A stretch of 64,000 nt of DNA from Halorientalis pallida (GTDB lineage Archaea; Halobacteriota; Halobacteria; Halobacteriales; Haloarculaceae), in assembly GCF_004118325.1 (NCBI RefSeq), contig NZ_RDFA01000006.1, positions 1 through 64,000 on the forward strand. The letters run 5' to 3'. Under the pieces are notes generated by a model, which was not told where the DNA came from, made no database searches, and saw only the letters and a list, made by a program, of their open reading frames with translations. Positions 43,010 to 52,610 of the stretch are shown here, one piece after another (the first letter of the stretch is position 1; every line of letters begins with the position of its first letter). A program made the position numbers and the translations under genes.

Positions 43010-44215
43010 ATGGAAGTCGATATCCAGTCGCTCGAGACGTTCAACCAGCTCGCCTACGAGGGGTCCCAGCAAGCGACGGCCATGCTGGCCCAGATGACGG
43101 GCATCCAGGCCGACGTGGAGGTGACCAAGATCACCCTCATGGACCGGGACGACATCGGTGAAGAACTCGCCGGGCAGTCGTTCGTCGGCATCGGGTTCGA
43201 CCTCGAGGGTGCGCTGGTCGGCGACACGACCCTGGTCTTCGAGGAAGCCTGCACCGGCCCCATCGTGGAGGCACTGCCCGGGGGCGCGGCCGGCGACGAG
43301 CTGGTCGAGTCTAGCGTCGAGGAGATCGGCAACATCATGATGAGCGGTTTCATCGACGGGTGGGCCGACTTCCTCGGGGCGACGATCGAACACTCGCCGC
43401 CACAGTACATCGAGGCGACCGGTGCTGACGTGCTCCCGGACGCCGACGATCCCAACGAGCAGGTGTTCGTGTTCAAGAGCCACATCGAGTGGCCCGGCGA
43501 GGACCTGCACTTCTACATCTACATGCTGCCGGCCTACGACCGGCTCACCGAGCTGATGGCCGACAGCGGGACCGGCGACGACGCCGTTCCGGTCGACAAA
43601 CTCTCGATGTTCAACGAGATGACCAAGGAGGGGACCGCGACGGCGGCGGCCAACGTCACGCAGATGACCGGGATCGAGACCGACGCGGAGGTGACCCAGA
43701 TCAGCTTCGCGCCCGTCGAGGACGTCCCCAAACAGGTCGACAACAAGGCCTACGTCGGGACGGCTGTCGAGTTCTCCGGGACCCCGAGTGGCTACCTGAT
43801 GATCCTGTTCGACGAGGAGTCGGCGATGAACGTCGCGGAGGCGCTGATGCCGATGGAGCCCGACGGCGAGGGCTTCACCGACATGCACGAGAGTGCCATC
43901 GAGGAGATGGGTAACATCATGACCAGCGGGTTCATCGACGGCTGGGCGAACGTCCTGGAGACATCCGTCGACCACACGCCGCCCCGGGTCGTCCACGACA
44001 TGGGGCGGGCGATCATCGACCCGCTGGCGGCCCAGGTCGGCCAGCACCAGGAACACGCGTTCATCATCGAGTCGCACATGCAGACGGACGATCTCGAATT
44101 CGGTTGTGAGATCCACGCGCTTCCCGACGACGCGGAACTCCGGCAGGCGCTCGACGATCTGGACGTCGCACGGAAAGACGAGACCGAACCCGACGTGGAA
44201 CGGATCTTCGAATGA
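43010..44215 (+). CDS. cheC: CheC-type CheY-P phosphatase, two-domain
   Basis: A 401-residue tandem duplication of CheC. Each half has an ExxxxxxNxxxxG... helix: VESSVEEIGNIMMSGFIDGW at about 99-118 and ESAIEEMGNIMTSGFIDGW at about 290-308, containing the Glu and Asn used to dephosphorylate CheY-P. Most CheC proteins are about 200 residues, so this is a fused dimer; haloarchaea also encode single-domain CheC proteins elsewhere. It overlaps cheD by 4 bp (ATGA), consistent with CheC-CheD partnership. Confidence 0.94.
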   Translation: MEVDIQSLETFNQLAYEGSQQATAMLAQMTGIQADVEVTKITLMDRDDIGEELAGQSFVGIGFDLEGALVGDTTLVFEEACTGPIVEALPGGAAGDELVESSVEEIGNIMMSGFIDGWADFLGATIEHSPPQYIEATGADVLPDADDPNEQVFVFKSHIEWPGEDLHFYIYMLPAYDRLTELMADSGTGDDAVPVDKLSMFNEMTKEGTATAAANVTQMTGIETDAEVTQISFAPVEDVPKQVDNKAYVGTAVEFSGTPSGYLMILFDEESAMNVAEALMPMEPDGEGFTDMHESAIEEMGNIMTSGFIDGWANVLETSVDHTPPRVVHDMGRAIIDPLAAQVGQHQEHAFIIESHMQTDDLEFGCEIHALPDDAELRQALDDLDVARKDETEPDVERIFE

Positions 44216-44730
44216 AAGTATACGACAGTAGCACGGGTACGGCGAGCAGTCCCGAACAGGAGCGGGTCAAGGTCGGCATCGCGGAGTACGAGGTGACGAC
44301 CAGCGACGAAACGCTGACGACCAGCGGACTGGGCTCCTGCCTCGGCGTCGCACTGTACGACGACGCGGCTGGCGTCGCCGGCCTCGTCCACGTGATGCTC
44401 CCGTCGGCCGACGGCGTCGAGGACCCCAACGCCGCCAAGTACGCCGACACCGGTATCGAGACGCTCCTGCTGGAGATGGAGCGTGCGGGCGCGGACCGCG
44501 ACCGAATCCGCGCGAAAGTCGCCGGCGGCAGCGACATGCTCGACTTCTCCGAGAACGGCTCGGGCATCGGCGTCCGGAACATGCAGCAGGTCGAGGCGAC
44601 CCTCGACGACCTCGGCGTCCCCCTCGTCAGCGACGACGTCGGCGGCGATCACGGCCGCTCGCTCCGCCTCGACGGAGCTTCCGGCGACCTCATGGTCAAA
44701 AGCGCCAACAAGGGAAGCAAGACGATCTGA
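44212..44730 (+). CDS. cheD: Chemoreceptor glutamine deamidase CheD
   Basis: A 172-residue enzyme. Catalytic Cys43 in GLGSCLGVALYD and His60 in LVHVMLP, with the later GG(S)DML segment, match CheD. CheD deamidates receptor Gln to Glu and also binds CheC. It overlaps cheC by ATGA. Its stop is followed by a 200-bp gap before arlD. Confidence 0.95.
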   Translation: MKVYDSSTGTASSPEQERVKVGIAEYEVTTSDETLTTSGLGSCLGVALYDDAAGVAGLVHVMLPSADGVEDPNAAKYADTGIETLLLEMERAGADRDRIRAKVAGGSDMLDFSENGSGIGVRNMQQVEATLDDLGVPLVSDDVGGDHGRSLRLDGASGDLMVKSANKGSKTI

Positions 44731-44875
44731 ACCGTCCGACTCCACTTAAACGAACGAGGTTTCTATCGGTGATAATAGATCACGCGACAGCGGGAACGAC
44801 CGCTATCGACTAGTGGTGGCTCTGAGACCCTATTTCACTCAATTCGTCCGAAATCTCCAGTTGAAGCGTCTGACG

Positions 44876-44893
44876 AGTATCACTCATGATACT
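44876..44893. promoter_or_regulatory. Inverted repeat upstream of the arl operon
   Basis: AGTATCA-CTCA-TGATACT (7-4-7) lies 45 nt before the arlD start and just ahead of a TATA-like ACTATAAGC. It may be an operator for a regulator of the arl operon, for example the winged-helix protein at 39584. Confidence 0.5.
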
Positions 44894-44937
44894 ATAAGCG
44901 ACAGGTTGAAGGCCGTTAGGAGTGAATATTGACAGTG

Positions 44938-46725
44938 ATGAGTAGTCTCGCCGCGGGCCCGGTCGGACTCGTGTTCGCCGCCGGCGTGGAGGGGCTGGTC
45001 CCGGAGGGACTGGCCCCGCTGGTGGCGCTCCTGGCCAGCGGCGTCGTCGGGATGAGTATCAAGAACGTCTTCGATTCGATACTCTCCGACGAGGACGAGG
45101 AGGGCGACCTCGGTGGCGACATGGGCGACGACGTGGGTGGGGACATGAGCGGCGACGGCGGCCTGATGGCCGAGGAGGGCGGTGACGACCTCGACGATCT
45201 GGGCGGCCTCGGCGGCGACGACGACCTCGGTGGCTTCGACGACGACGGCGACGGGTTCGGCGACATGGACGGTGGCGGCGGTGGCGGCCCAGCCACCGAC
45301 GAGCTGGAGAACCGGTTGGACGAGCTGGAAAACGAAGTCGGCAGTCTCCAGTCCACGGTCAACACCGTCCGCAACGAGAACGAGCAGATCGGCGAGCAGG
45401 TCCAGGACCTCGACGAGAACATCAGGAAGTTGCTCGACATCTACGAGATGGTCACGCGCGGCGTCAACCCCTTCGCCGACGACATCCAGGCGGGCGCCGG
45501 TGGCGGCCTCGAGGACGGCAGTTTCGGCCTGTTCAGCGACGACGACGACGGCGGCGACGACGAGGAGATCGACGACGAGATCGCCAACGCCGACGCGGAG
45601 GGCTTTTTCGACGAAGACCTCGTCGAGGACGAGGGCGACGACGGTGTCGAGGACGTCGGTGACGACTTCGGCGGCGTCGGCGACGTCGTGGACGACGGTG
45701 ACGGCGGCGACGGAGGTGACGATATGGGTGAGTTCGACGACGACTTCGGAGACATGGACGACTTCGACGACGGTGGCGACGACTTCGGAGACATGGACGA
45801 CTTCGACGACGGTGGCGACGACTTCGACGACGGCGACGACGGCGGCGGTGACGGTGACGGCGGGAAGTCGTTCCAGGAACTCAAACAGGAGTACGAGTCC
45901 GGCGACGCCGACTGGGCCGAGGGCGATGAGCCCGAGGACGACGGCGACGACACGGACGACGAGCCCGTGGTCGAACCCGCCGACGACCTCGAAGACGACG
46001 GCGACGACTTCGACGAGTTCGACGACGGTGACGACGGCTTCGACGACCTCGAAGACGGCTTCGACGACGGGGACATGGACGGCGACGTCGTGGAGTCCAC
46101 GGACGTCGACGACGTCCTCCCGTCCGCTGGCGACGACGACGGCGACGACGAGGACGCCGGCGCCGACGCGGGCGGTGCGATGGCCGTCGAGGCCGACCCG
46201 GAGATGGAGCCGGAACCGGAGACGGAGTCGGAACTCGACGCCGAACCGCAGCCCGAACCCGAACCCGAACCGGAGATCAGTTCGGAACCGGAGTCCGAAC
46301 CCGAGCCGGAACCCGCCGCGGTGGCCGGGGCTACCGGGACGGACCAGGCGAGTGCGGCCGAGACGGACGGGAGCACGACGGACGACGGGCCGGGGAAGCC
46401 GTACCTGCGGGCGCTTCCGGACGGGTACGCGGCCGATCTGATCGTCATGGAGTGGCTGGAGTATCTCGTCGCGGAGTCGGACGTGCGCGCGACGGCCGAA
46501 GCCATCCAGTACTACGAGCGGATCGACTGGCTCAGCGAGCCGGTCGCCGGGGAGTTGCGGTCGTTCCTGTCGGGCTACGACGGCGGCGGGTCGGGTGGAT
46601 CGCTGACGATCGATCACCACACCCAGAGTCTCCGCTACATCAGCCAACTGGGCGAGGACGCCGCCGACGGGGCGGCCACGCGACTGTTGGCCCGTGGAGG
46701 TGGTGGTGATGGGCTTCAGCGTTAG
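44938..46725 (+). CDS. arlD: Archaellum protein ArlC/E-ArlD fusion (FlaCE-FlaD)
   Basis: A 595-residue multi-domain protein. Residues 5-40 are hydrophobic; a coiled coil with heptads (about 115-165, ENRLDELENEVGSLQ) and DIYEMVTRGVNPF is typical of FlaC/E; a long Asp/Gly/Glu-rich low-complexity region (about 180-370 and again 420-460) follows; the C-terminal FlaD/E domain (about 480-590) carries KPYLRALPDGYAADLIVMEWLEYL. In haloarchaea FlaC/D/E are fused in various ways and act as cytoplasmic components that link CheF to the motor. ATG 44938 is chosen (GTG 44935 and TTG 44929 possible). Its end overlaps arlF. Confidence 0.9.
   Translation: MSSLAAGPVGLVFAAGVEGLVPEGLAPLVALLASGVVGMSIKNVFDSILSDEDEEGDLGGDMGDDVGGDMSGDGGLMAEEGGDDLDDLGGLGGDDDLGGFDDDGDGFGDMDGGGGGGPATDELENRLDELENEVGSLQSTVNTVRNENEQIGEQVQDLDENIRKLLDIYEMVTRGVNPFADDIQAGAGGGLEDGSFGLFSDDDDGGDDEEIDDEIANADAEGFFDEDLVEDEGDDGVEDVGDDFGGVGDVVDDGDGGDGGDDMGEFDDDFGDMDDFDDGGDDFGDMDDFDDGGDDFDDGDDGGGDGDGGKSFQELKQEYESGDADWAEGDEPEDDGDDTDDEPVVEPADDLEDDGDDFDEFDDGDDGFDDLEDGFDDGDMDGDVVESTDVDDVLPSAGDDDGDDEDAGADAGGAMAVEADPEMEPEPETESELDAEPQPEPEPEPEISSEPESEPEPEPAAVAGATGTDQASAAETDGSTTDDGPGKPYLRALPDGYAADLIVMEWLEYLVAESDVRATAEAIQYYERIDWLSEPVAGELRSFLSGYDGGGSGGSLTIDHHTQSLRYISQLGEDAADGAATRLLARGGGGDGLQR
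45739..45816. repeat. 39-bp tandem repeat in arlD
   Basis: Two exact 39-bp units (45739-45777 and 45778-45816), encoding DDFGDMDDFDDGG twice, with a partial third unit after them. The repeat lies in the acidic linker and keeps the frame. Confidence 0.9.
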
Positions 46726-47146
46726 CGGCTCGGCGGCGATCATCTTCGCCGGGATGTTCGTCGGCTTCGGCATCCTCTACGGCGCCGTCTCGGACAGCCA
46801 CGAGCGCGTCACCGACGCACAGGACGCCCGGACCGACGACGCCCTGGAGACGGAAAACACGGCGATCAACGTCACGTCGGCCGGGTACACCGGCACTACC
46901 GACCGGCTCACGGTGCTGGTCGAGAACACCGGGGCGACCGCAGTCGGGCTCAACACGACGGACTTCCTGATCGAGAACGAGTACGTGACCGACTGGCGGG
47001 CAGCGGCGACCGTCGACGGACAGGACGACACGCACCTCTGGTTGCCGGGTGAACGGCTCAACATCACGATCCGGACGAGCGAGGTGCCGGCACGGGTCAC
47101 CGTCGTCACCGGCAACGGCGTCGCCCGGACGGAGGAGGTGAACTGA
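46709..47146 (+). CDS. arlF: Archaellum stator-type protein ArlF-like, first copy
   Basis: A 145-residue protein: an N-terminal pilin-like hydrophobic helix (MGFSVSGSAAIIFAGMFVGFGILYGAV), then an outside beta-sandwich domain (about 50-145). ArlF binds the S-layer and with ArlG anchors the rotating archaellum. ATG at 46709 lies inside the arlD 3' end. The copy at 47148 is its paralogue, so the F/G assignment of the two is by similarity to each other. Confidence 0.82.
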   Translation: MGFSVSGSAAIIFAGMFVGFGILYGAVSDSHERVTDAQDARTDDALETENTAINVTSAGYTGTTDRLTVLVENTGATAVGLNTTDFLIENEYVTDWRAAATVDGQDDTHLWLPGERLNITIRTSEVPARVTVVTGNGVARTEEVN

Positions 47147-47147
47147 G

Positions 47148-47603
47148 ATGGGCGTCAGCGTGACCTCGTCGTTCGCCGTGATCGTCGTCGGTGCGTTCCT
47201 GGCCTTCGGCGTGTTCTACAGCGCCTCGGCCAACTCCTTCGAACGGGTTCGGGAGGCGAGCGACGGGCAAAACGAGCGCTTCGACCGCGTGCAGGAGACT
47301 GCGATCACCGTCACCGCGGCCGACGTGATCGACACGACGCCCTGTACCGTCCGGGTCAACCTCACCAACGACGGGGAGACCGGACTGGCGCTCGACGACA
47401 CGGACGTGCTGGTCGACGGCGTCTACCGGACGGGCTGGCAGACGGACACGCGCGTCGACGGCGACGAGAACACCACGAACTGGTTCCCGGCCGAACGCCT
47501 GTCGCTCAACGTCTCCGTCGACGGGACGCCCGAACGCGTCAAGATCGTCACCGACACGGGCGTCGCGGGCACCCGGGCGATCACGGGGGGGTCAACATGT
47601 TGA
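47148..47603 (+). CDS. arlF: Archaellum stator-type protein ArlF-like, second copy
   Basis: A 151-residue paralogue of the preceding gene with the same start (MGVSVTSSFAVIVVGAFLAFGVFYSASAN) and a beta-sandwich containing a Cys near the middle (TTPCTVRVNLTNDG) and at the C-terminus (GGSTC), which could form a disulfide. Starts 1 bp after the first copy. Presumed to bind the S-layer outside the membrane. Confidence 0.82.
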   Translation: MGVSVTSSFAVIVVGAFLAFGVFYSASANSFERVREASDGQNERFDRVQETAITVTAADVIDTTPCTVRVNLTNDGETGLALDDTDVLVDGVYRTGWQTDTRVDGDENTTNWFPAERLSLNVSVDGTPERVKIVTDTGVAGTRAITGGSTC

Positions 47604-47619
47604 CGGAGGTGCGTGACTG

Positions 47620-48081
47620 ATGGCGAGCGTCTCGGTGTCGCACATGATCCTGTTCATCGCCTCCATCGTGATCGCCGCGAGCGTCGCCGGCGTGTTCACC
47701 GACAGCATCAGCCAGGTGAGCCAGGCCATCGACGACCGCGGACTATCGGTCAGTGAGAACGTCCGCACCGACATCGAAGTGATCAGCGACAGCGGCTCGG
47801 CCGCCGTCTACGACGAGACGACGGAGAACATCACCATCTACGTCAAGAACACGGGCTCACGGGAGTTACGATCCGAGTCCGAAGCCATCGACGTGCTGGT
47901 CGACGGGCAGTACGAGACCGACGTGACGGTGACGCTGCTCGACGGGGCCGACGGCTGGGGCCCTGGCGACGTCGTCCGGATGGAGATCAGTCCGAACGAC
48001 GGCGGCGGGCTCTCGGCCGGTGACCACCGCGTGAAGGTCATCGTCAACGAGGACGAGGAGGTGTTCAGATTCCGCATATGA
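47620..48081 (+). CDS. arlG: Archaellum stator protein ArlG
   Basis: A 153-residue protein starting [37 protein letters not shown], the FlaG-type opening, followed by a beta-sandwich domain (about 60-153). It forms the filament that connects the motor to ArlF and the S-layer. Its stop TGA overlaps the arlH start (ATGA). Confidence 0.9.
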   Translation: MASVSVSHMILFIASIVIAASVAGVFTDSISQVSQAIDDRGLSVSENVRTDIEVISDSGSAAVYDETTENITIYVKNTGSRELRSESEAIDVLVDGQYETDVTVTLLDGADGWGPGDVVRMEISPNDGGGLSAGDHRVKVIVNEDEEVFRFRI

Positions 48082-48842
48082 GTATCGCAACACAAGATCT
48101 CTACTCGCTCGGCCTGACGGATCACGACCGGCTCAACAAAGAACTCGGCGGCGGCATCCCGCCCGGCAGTATCGTCCTCGTCGAGGGCGACTACGGGGCC
48201 GGGAAGAGTGCCATGAGCCAGCGGTTCACCTACGGGCTCTGTGAGGAGGGTCACTCGGTGACGATGCTGTCGACCGAACTCACCGTCGGCAGCTTCCTCG
48301 ATCAGATGCACTCGCTGAGCTACGACATGGTGGATCACCTCCTCCAGGAGAACTGCCTGTTCCTCCACGCCGACATCGGCGACACGAACACGCTGACCGG
48401 CGGTGAGGAAGAAGAGGGCGACCGCAAGGAACTGCTCAAGCGCCTCATGGAAGCCGAAGTGATGTGGGGGACCGACGTGATCATCATCGACACGTTCGAT
48501 TCGATCCTCCGCAACGATCCGAAGTTCGAGGCGCTGGTCCGGCAGAACGAGGAACGCCAGGCCGCCCTGGAGATCATCGGCTTCTTCCGGGACGTGATCT
48601 CCCGGGGGAAGGTGATCGTCCTCACCGTCGACCCCTCGACGCTGGACGAGGAGGCCATCGGCCCGTTCCGCTCCATCGCGGACGTGTTCCTCGAACTCGA
48701 GATGGTCGAGGTCGGCAACGACGTGCGCCGGCAGATCTCGGTGAAACGGTTCGCCGGGATGGGTGAACAGGTCGGTGACTCCATCGGGTACTCCGTTCGC
48801 TCGGGGACCGGCATCGTGATCGAGAGCCGTAGTGTCGCATAA
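48078..48842 (+). CDS. arlH: Archaellum ATP-binding protein ArlH
   Basis: A 254-residue KaiC-like motor regulator. Walker A GDYGAGKS at 37-44, Walker [11 protein letters not shown], no catalytic glutamate needed for strong hydrolysis. It forms a ring under ArlI and moderates assembly and rotation. The C-terminal [17 protein letters not shown] is typical. Starts within the arlG stop codon; arlI follows 2 bp after. Confidence 0.96.
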   Translation: MSIATQDLYSLGLTDHDRLNKELGGGIPPGSIVLVEGDYGAGKSAMSQRFTYGLCEEGHSVTMLSTELTVGSFLDQMHSLSYDMVDHLLQENCLFLHADIGDTNTLTGGEEEEGDRKELLKRLMEAEVMWGTDVIIIDTFDSILRNDPKFEALVRQNEERQAALEIIGFFRDVISRGKVIVLTVDPSTLDEEAIGPFRSIADVFLELEMVEVGNDVRRQISVKRFAGMGEQVGDSIGYSVRSGTGIVIESRSVA

Positions 48843-48844
48843 CC

Positions 48845-50515
48845 ATGACTGAACACGGAACCGCCCAACCGTCGGACGAACTCAGGCAGTACGCCGCCAG
48901 GCGGCGGCACCTCCAGGACCACCTGAAGAAGTTCAAGCAGATCACGGGCGAGTTCCCGATGTTCATCGACGAGGCCGACGGCGAGTACGAGACCGACCGG
49001 CCGAACGTCCTCTACCCGGTCGGCGGCCCCATCTTCGTCCACATCTACGGCGACGTGGGCCAGGACACGAAGTACTACGCCATCGAACCGGAACTCGACG
49101 AGACCGAATCGGTCGTCTACCAGAACGTCCGTGACAAACTCCTCCAGAAGTCGGTGACGAAGCCGGCCCCGACCGACGAGGCCGAGTACGACGACCGCAT
49201 CGAGGAACTGCTCCAGGAGACGACCCGGATCAAAGACGAGGAAGACGCCGGCGTGATGAGCCGGCTCTCCTCGGTCGTCGACATGGGGAAAGTCGAGGTG
49301 TCCCGGGAGACATACGAGGACATCCGCTACATCCTCAACCGGGACATCGTCGGCCTCGGACCGCTGGAGCCGATCATGCGCGACCCGGCCAACGAGGACA
49401 TTCACGTCATCGGTCCCCACGAGACCTACGTCGACCACGCGGTCTACAGCATGCTCGAAACGACGGTCGACTTCGGGGAACCCGAGGAGTTCGACCAGTG
49501 GCTGCGCAACATGGGCGAACGGATCGGCGACCCCGTCTCCGACTCCGACCCCATCGTCGACTCCACGCTCCCGGACGGGTCGCGTCTGAACCTCATCTAC
49601 TCCGACGACGTGAGTCTCAAGGGGCCGAGCCTCACCATCCGCCAGGGCGACGAGACGCCGCTGTCGATGTTCCAGATCACGAAGTGGGGCACCCTCAGTC
49701 CGCGACTGGCCGCGTACCTCTGGCTCTGTCTCGAGAACGAGCAGACGGTGTTCGTCGTCGGGGAGACGGCGTCAGGGAAGACGACGACGCTGAACGCCGC
49801 GTTCGCGTTCATTCCCCGGGACGCCAAGATCTACACCGCAGAGGACACCGCCGAGGTCATCCCGCCACACGACACCTGGCAGCAGCTCCTCACGCGTGAA
49901 GGCGAGGAGGAAGGGACAGGGGTCGACATGTTCGATCTGGTCGCGGCCGCCCTGCGTTCCCGTCCCGACTACATCATCCTCGGTGAGGTTCGTGGGGCGG
50001 AGGGTCGGATGGCGTTCCAGGCGGCCCAGACCGGTCACCCCGTCATGCTGACCTTCCACGCGAGCGACATCGTCTCCATGATCCAGCGGTTCACCAGTGA
50101 CCCGATCAACGTCCCGGAGACGTTCATGGACGTGGCCGACGTGGCACTGTTCCAGAACCGGGTCAAGCAGGGCGACGACGTGCTCCGTCGGGTGACCTCC
50201 GTCCAGGAGATCGAGGGCTACTCCAAGGAGATGGACGGGGTCGTCACCCGGCAGGCGTTCTACTGGGACCCCGTCGAGGACGAGATCGTCTTCCAGGGGA
50301 TGAACAACTCCTACGTCCTCGAAGAGCAGATCGCGACCCTGCTGGGGTACGAGGACACCCGGAAGATCTACGACGACCTGGACTTCCGGGCGAAGATCAT
50401 CGAGCGCGCCATCCAGGAGGGCGTGCTGGGGTACCACGAGGTCAACGAACTGATCGCCGACTTCCAGCGTGACGGGATCGAGGGCCTCCCCTTCGACATC
50501 CACCGCGAGACCTGA
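48845..50515 (+). CDS. arlI: Archaellum assembly and rotation ATPase ArlI
   Basis: A 556-residue GspE-type hexameric ATPase. N-terminal domain 1-230; Walker A GETASGKTTT at about 306-315; Asp box DAKIYTAEDTAEV; Walker B-like PDYIILGEVRG about 376-386; His box TGHPVMLTFHA. It powers both filament assembly and rotation with ArlJ as its platform. The stop is separated from arlJ by 2 bp. Confidence 0.97.
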   Translation: MTEHGTAQPSDELRQYAARRRHLQDHLKKFKQITGEFPMFIDEADGEYETDRPNVLYPVGGPIFVHIYGDVGQDTKYYAIEPELDETESVVYQNVRDKLLQKSVTKPAPTDEAEYDDRIEELLQETTRIKDEEDAGVMSRLSSVVDMGKVEVSRETYEDIRYILNRDIVGLGPLEPIMRDPANEDIHVIGPHETYVDHAVYSMLETTVDFGEPEEFDQWLRNMGERIGDPVSDSDPIVDSTLPDGSRLNLIYSDDVSLKGPSLTIRQGDETPLSMFQITKWGTLSPRLAAYLWLCLENEQTVFVVGETASGKTTTLNAAFAFIPRDAKIYTAEDTAEVIPPHDTWQQLLTREGEEEGTGVDMFDLVAAALRSRPDYIILGEVRGAEGRMAFQAAQTGHPVMLTFHASDIVSMIQRFTSDPINVPETFMDVADVALFQNRVKQGDDVLRRVTSVQEIEGYSKEMDGVVTRQAFYWDPVEDEIVFQGMNNSYVLEEQIATLLGYEDTRKIYDDLDFRAKIIERAIQEGVLGYHEVNELIADFQRDGIEGLPFDIHRET

Positions 50516-50517
50516 CG

Positions 50518-52272
50518 ATGGCATCGAAGGAATCCACAAGCACCGTCGAAGAAATCAGACTCTCGGTCGCCAGTGTCGCCGACGACCTGCTGGAATCGTA
50601 CCAGCAGATGCACGTCCCGATGCGACGGTACATGCTGGTCATCCTGCTGCCGGCGACCGGCTTCATGCTCCTGACCGTCCTCGGCGCGCTCCTGATCAAC
50701 GCCCCGACGTTCGTCCGGGTCCCGGTCCCCCTGCTGGGGCTCCTGCTGTTCGGTGCCGCTCTCTTCTATCCGAAGATCCTCCTCTCACAGGAGAAGAAGG
50801 CGCTGAACAACCGGCTCCACCTGGTGATCACGCACATGACCGTGCTGTCGACCACCCGTATCGACCGCATGGAAGTGTTCCGGGCGCTGGCCGAGGAAGA
50901 GGAGTACGGTGCCCTGGCCCGGGAGATGCGCCGGGTCGTCCAGCTGGTCGACACCTGGAACCAGAGCCTCGACGACGCGCTCCGCCGCCGCGCCAGGCAG
51001 GTCCCGAGCGACGCCCTCGCGGACTTTTTCGACCGCCTCGCCTACACCCTCGGGGCCGGCCAGCCCCTCGAGGACTTCCTCCTCTCCGAACAGGAGCAGG
51101 TGATGCAGAACTACGAGACCGTCTACACCGGCTCCCTCGAGAACCTGGAGGTCATGAAGGACCTCTACATGTCGATGATCCTCTCGATGACGTTCGCGCT
51201 GGTCTTCGCCGTCGTCCTCCCGATCCTGACCGGGACGGACCCGACGATGACCGTCAGCGCCGTCATTCTGCTGTTCATCTTCGTCCAGACGGGCTTTTAT
51301 CTCGTGATCCGCACGATGGCACCCCACGACCCGCTGTGGTACCAGCCCGAGGAGATCACGACCGACCTCGACACGAAACTGATCGCCGTCTACGCCACCG
51401 GTATCTCCCTGACGCTCGTCCTCGCGTTCGTCTCGCTGGGTGGCCTGTTCGGTCTCAGCCCGATCACGCTGGAGATGCTCCTCCCGCTCTCGTCGGTCCC
51501 GCTGCCCCTCTACGTGGCCGTCCCGATGACGCCGCTTTTGATCCCCGGTATCTACGTCCGCCGCGTCGAGAAGTCGATCGCGGCCCGCGACGACGAGTTC
51601 CCATCCTTCATCCGCGCGCTCGGCGCCGCCGAAGGGGCGAAACAGTCGACCACCTCGATGGTCCTCTCGACGCTCCGGAAGAAGGACTTCGGCAACCTCA
51701 CCGGGAACATCGACGACCTCTACAAGCGGCTGAACATGCGGATCGAGCCCTCTTCGGCCTGGCGGTACTTCACTGCCGACTGCCGGTCCTACCTGATCCA
51801 GAAGTTCTCCGAGATGTACCTCATCGGCCGGGAGATGGGTGGCTCGCCCAAACAGCTCGGTGAACTCATCTCCGAGAACATGAACGTCGTCCTCCAGTTG
51901 CGCCAGCGCCGTTCCCAGGCCGCGACGACGCTGATCGGCCTGCTGTACGGGATCTCCGCGGCCGCGACCTTCGCGTTCTTCATCGGCCTGCAGGTCGTCA
52001 ACATCCTCGCCAGCATGAGCCTGGACCTGACGACTTCCTCGGAGTTCAACGTCAACTCCCTGATCAACACCAGCGTCTACAACATCCCGCTGATCGAGTT
52101 CCTACTGATCGTCGTCATCGTGTTCAACGCCCTGCTGTCCTCGCTGATGATCCGCGAGACCGACGGTGGCCACAAGCTCAACGCCTACATGCACTTCGTG
52201 ATTCTCACCTGGCTCGGTGCCGTCATCGCCATCTTCACGAAGTCGATGGTGAGCTCGTTCCTGACCATCTAA
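50518..52272 (+). CDS. arlJ: Archaellum membrane platform protein ArlJ
   Basis: A 584-residue polytopic protein of the GspF/PilC platform family. Hydrophobic helices lie at about 40-62, 68-85, 215-260, 300-360 (several) and 480-580; two GspF cytoplasmic helical domains fall at about 95-200 and 355-470 (PSFIRALGAAEGAKQS, EMYLIGREMGGSPKQLGELI). It forms the membrane core on which ArlI works. It is the last gene of the arl operon, and its stop codon lies inside a terminator-like hairpin. Confidence 0.95.
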   Translation: MASKESTSTVEEIRLSVASVADDLLESYQQMHVPMRRYMLVILLPATGFMLLTVLGALLINAPTFVRVPVPLLGLLLFGAALFYPKILLSQEKKALNNRLHLVITHMTVLSTTRIDRMEVFRALAEEEEYGALAREMRRVVQLVDTWNQSLDDALRRRARQVPSDALADFFDRLAYTLGAGQPLEDFLLSEQEQVMQNYETVYTGSLENLEVMKDLYMSMILSMTFALVFAVVLPILTGTDPTMTVSAVILLFIFVQTGFYLVIRTMAPHDPLWYQPEEITTDLDTKLIAVYATGISLTLVLAFVSLGGLFGLSPITLEMLLPLSSVPLPLYVAVPMTPLLIPGIYVRRVEKSIAARDDEFPSFIRALGAAEGAKQSTTSMVLSTLRKKDFGNLTGNIDDLYKRLNMRIEPSSAWRYFTADCRSYLIQKFSEMYLIGREMGGSPKQLGELISENMNVVLQLRQRRSQAATTLIGLLYGISAAATFAFFIGLQVVNILASMSLDLTTSSEFNVNSLINTSVYNIPLIEFLLIVVIVFNALLSSLMIRETDGGHKLNAYMHFVILTWLGAVIAIFTKSMVSSFLTI

Positions 52273-52322
52273 ATTTTTACTTCGTCGGGTCGCCGAAGGC
52301 GACCACTCCTCGCAAAAATTTA
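52270..52322 (+). terminator. Nested-hairpin terminator after arlJ
   Basis: Outer arms TAAATTTTT (52270-52278) and AAAAATTTA (52314-52322) enclose an inner hairpin GGTCGCC-GAA-GGCGACC (52288-52304). The outer left arm includes the arlJ stop codon TAA. Confidence 0.7.
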
Positions 52323-52610
52323 GTATAAAAACCACCCGGACGCGAGCCGGTGGCTCGCGTCCAGTGAACCGCGCTCGCTCCGCTCGCGCGGATGCTGGTG
52401 ACTCCCGCGCCGCGACAACTACCGCGCACCACACCCTCCCCAGCCGATTCGCTCGGGCGTCCGCCCTCGCTCATCCCTCGCGCTTCCGTCTCGCGTCCTC
52501 GCCGTCGCTCGACCGTTCGACGGCGCGCGCCACCGCGAGGCGAACGCTCTCGGGAGCCGACCGCCACCGCCCTTCGCGTTTCTTTAGTGTCCACGCGCGA
52601 GAGGGCGGGC
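52323..52610. other. GC-rich intergenic region with hairpins, no gene seen
   Basis: Contains an 11-3-11 hairpin GGACGCGAGCC-GGT-GGCTCGCGTCC (52338-52362), then GC-rich imperfect palindromes to about 52385 and many CGCTCG-like repeats. A TCTTTAGTG promoter-like box is near 52580, about 28 nt before the next gene. Confidence 0.55.
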
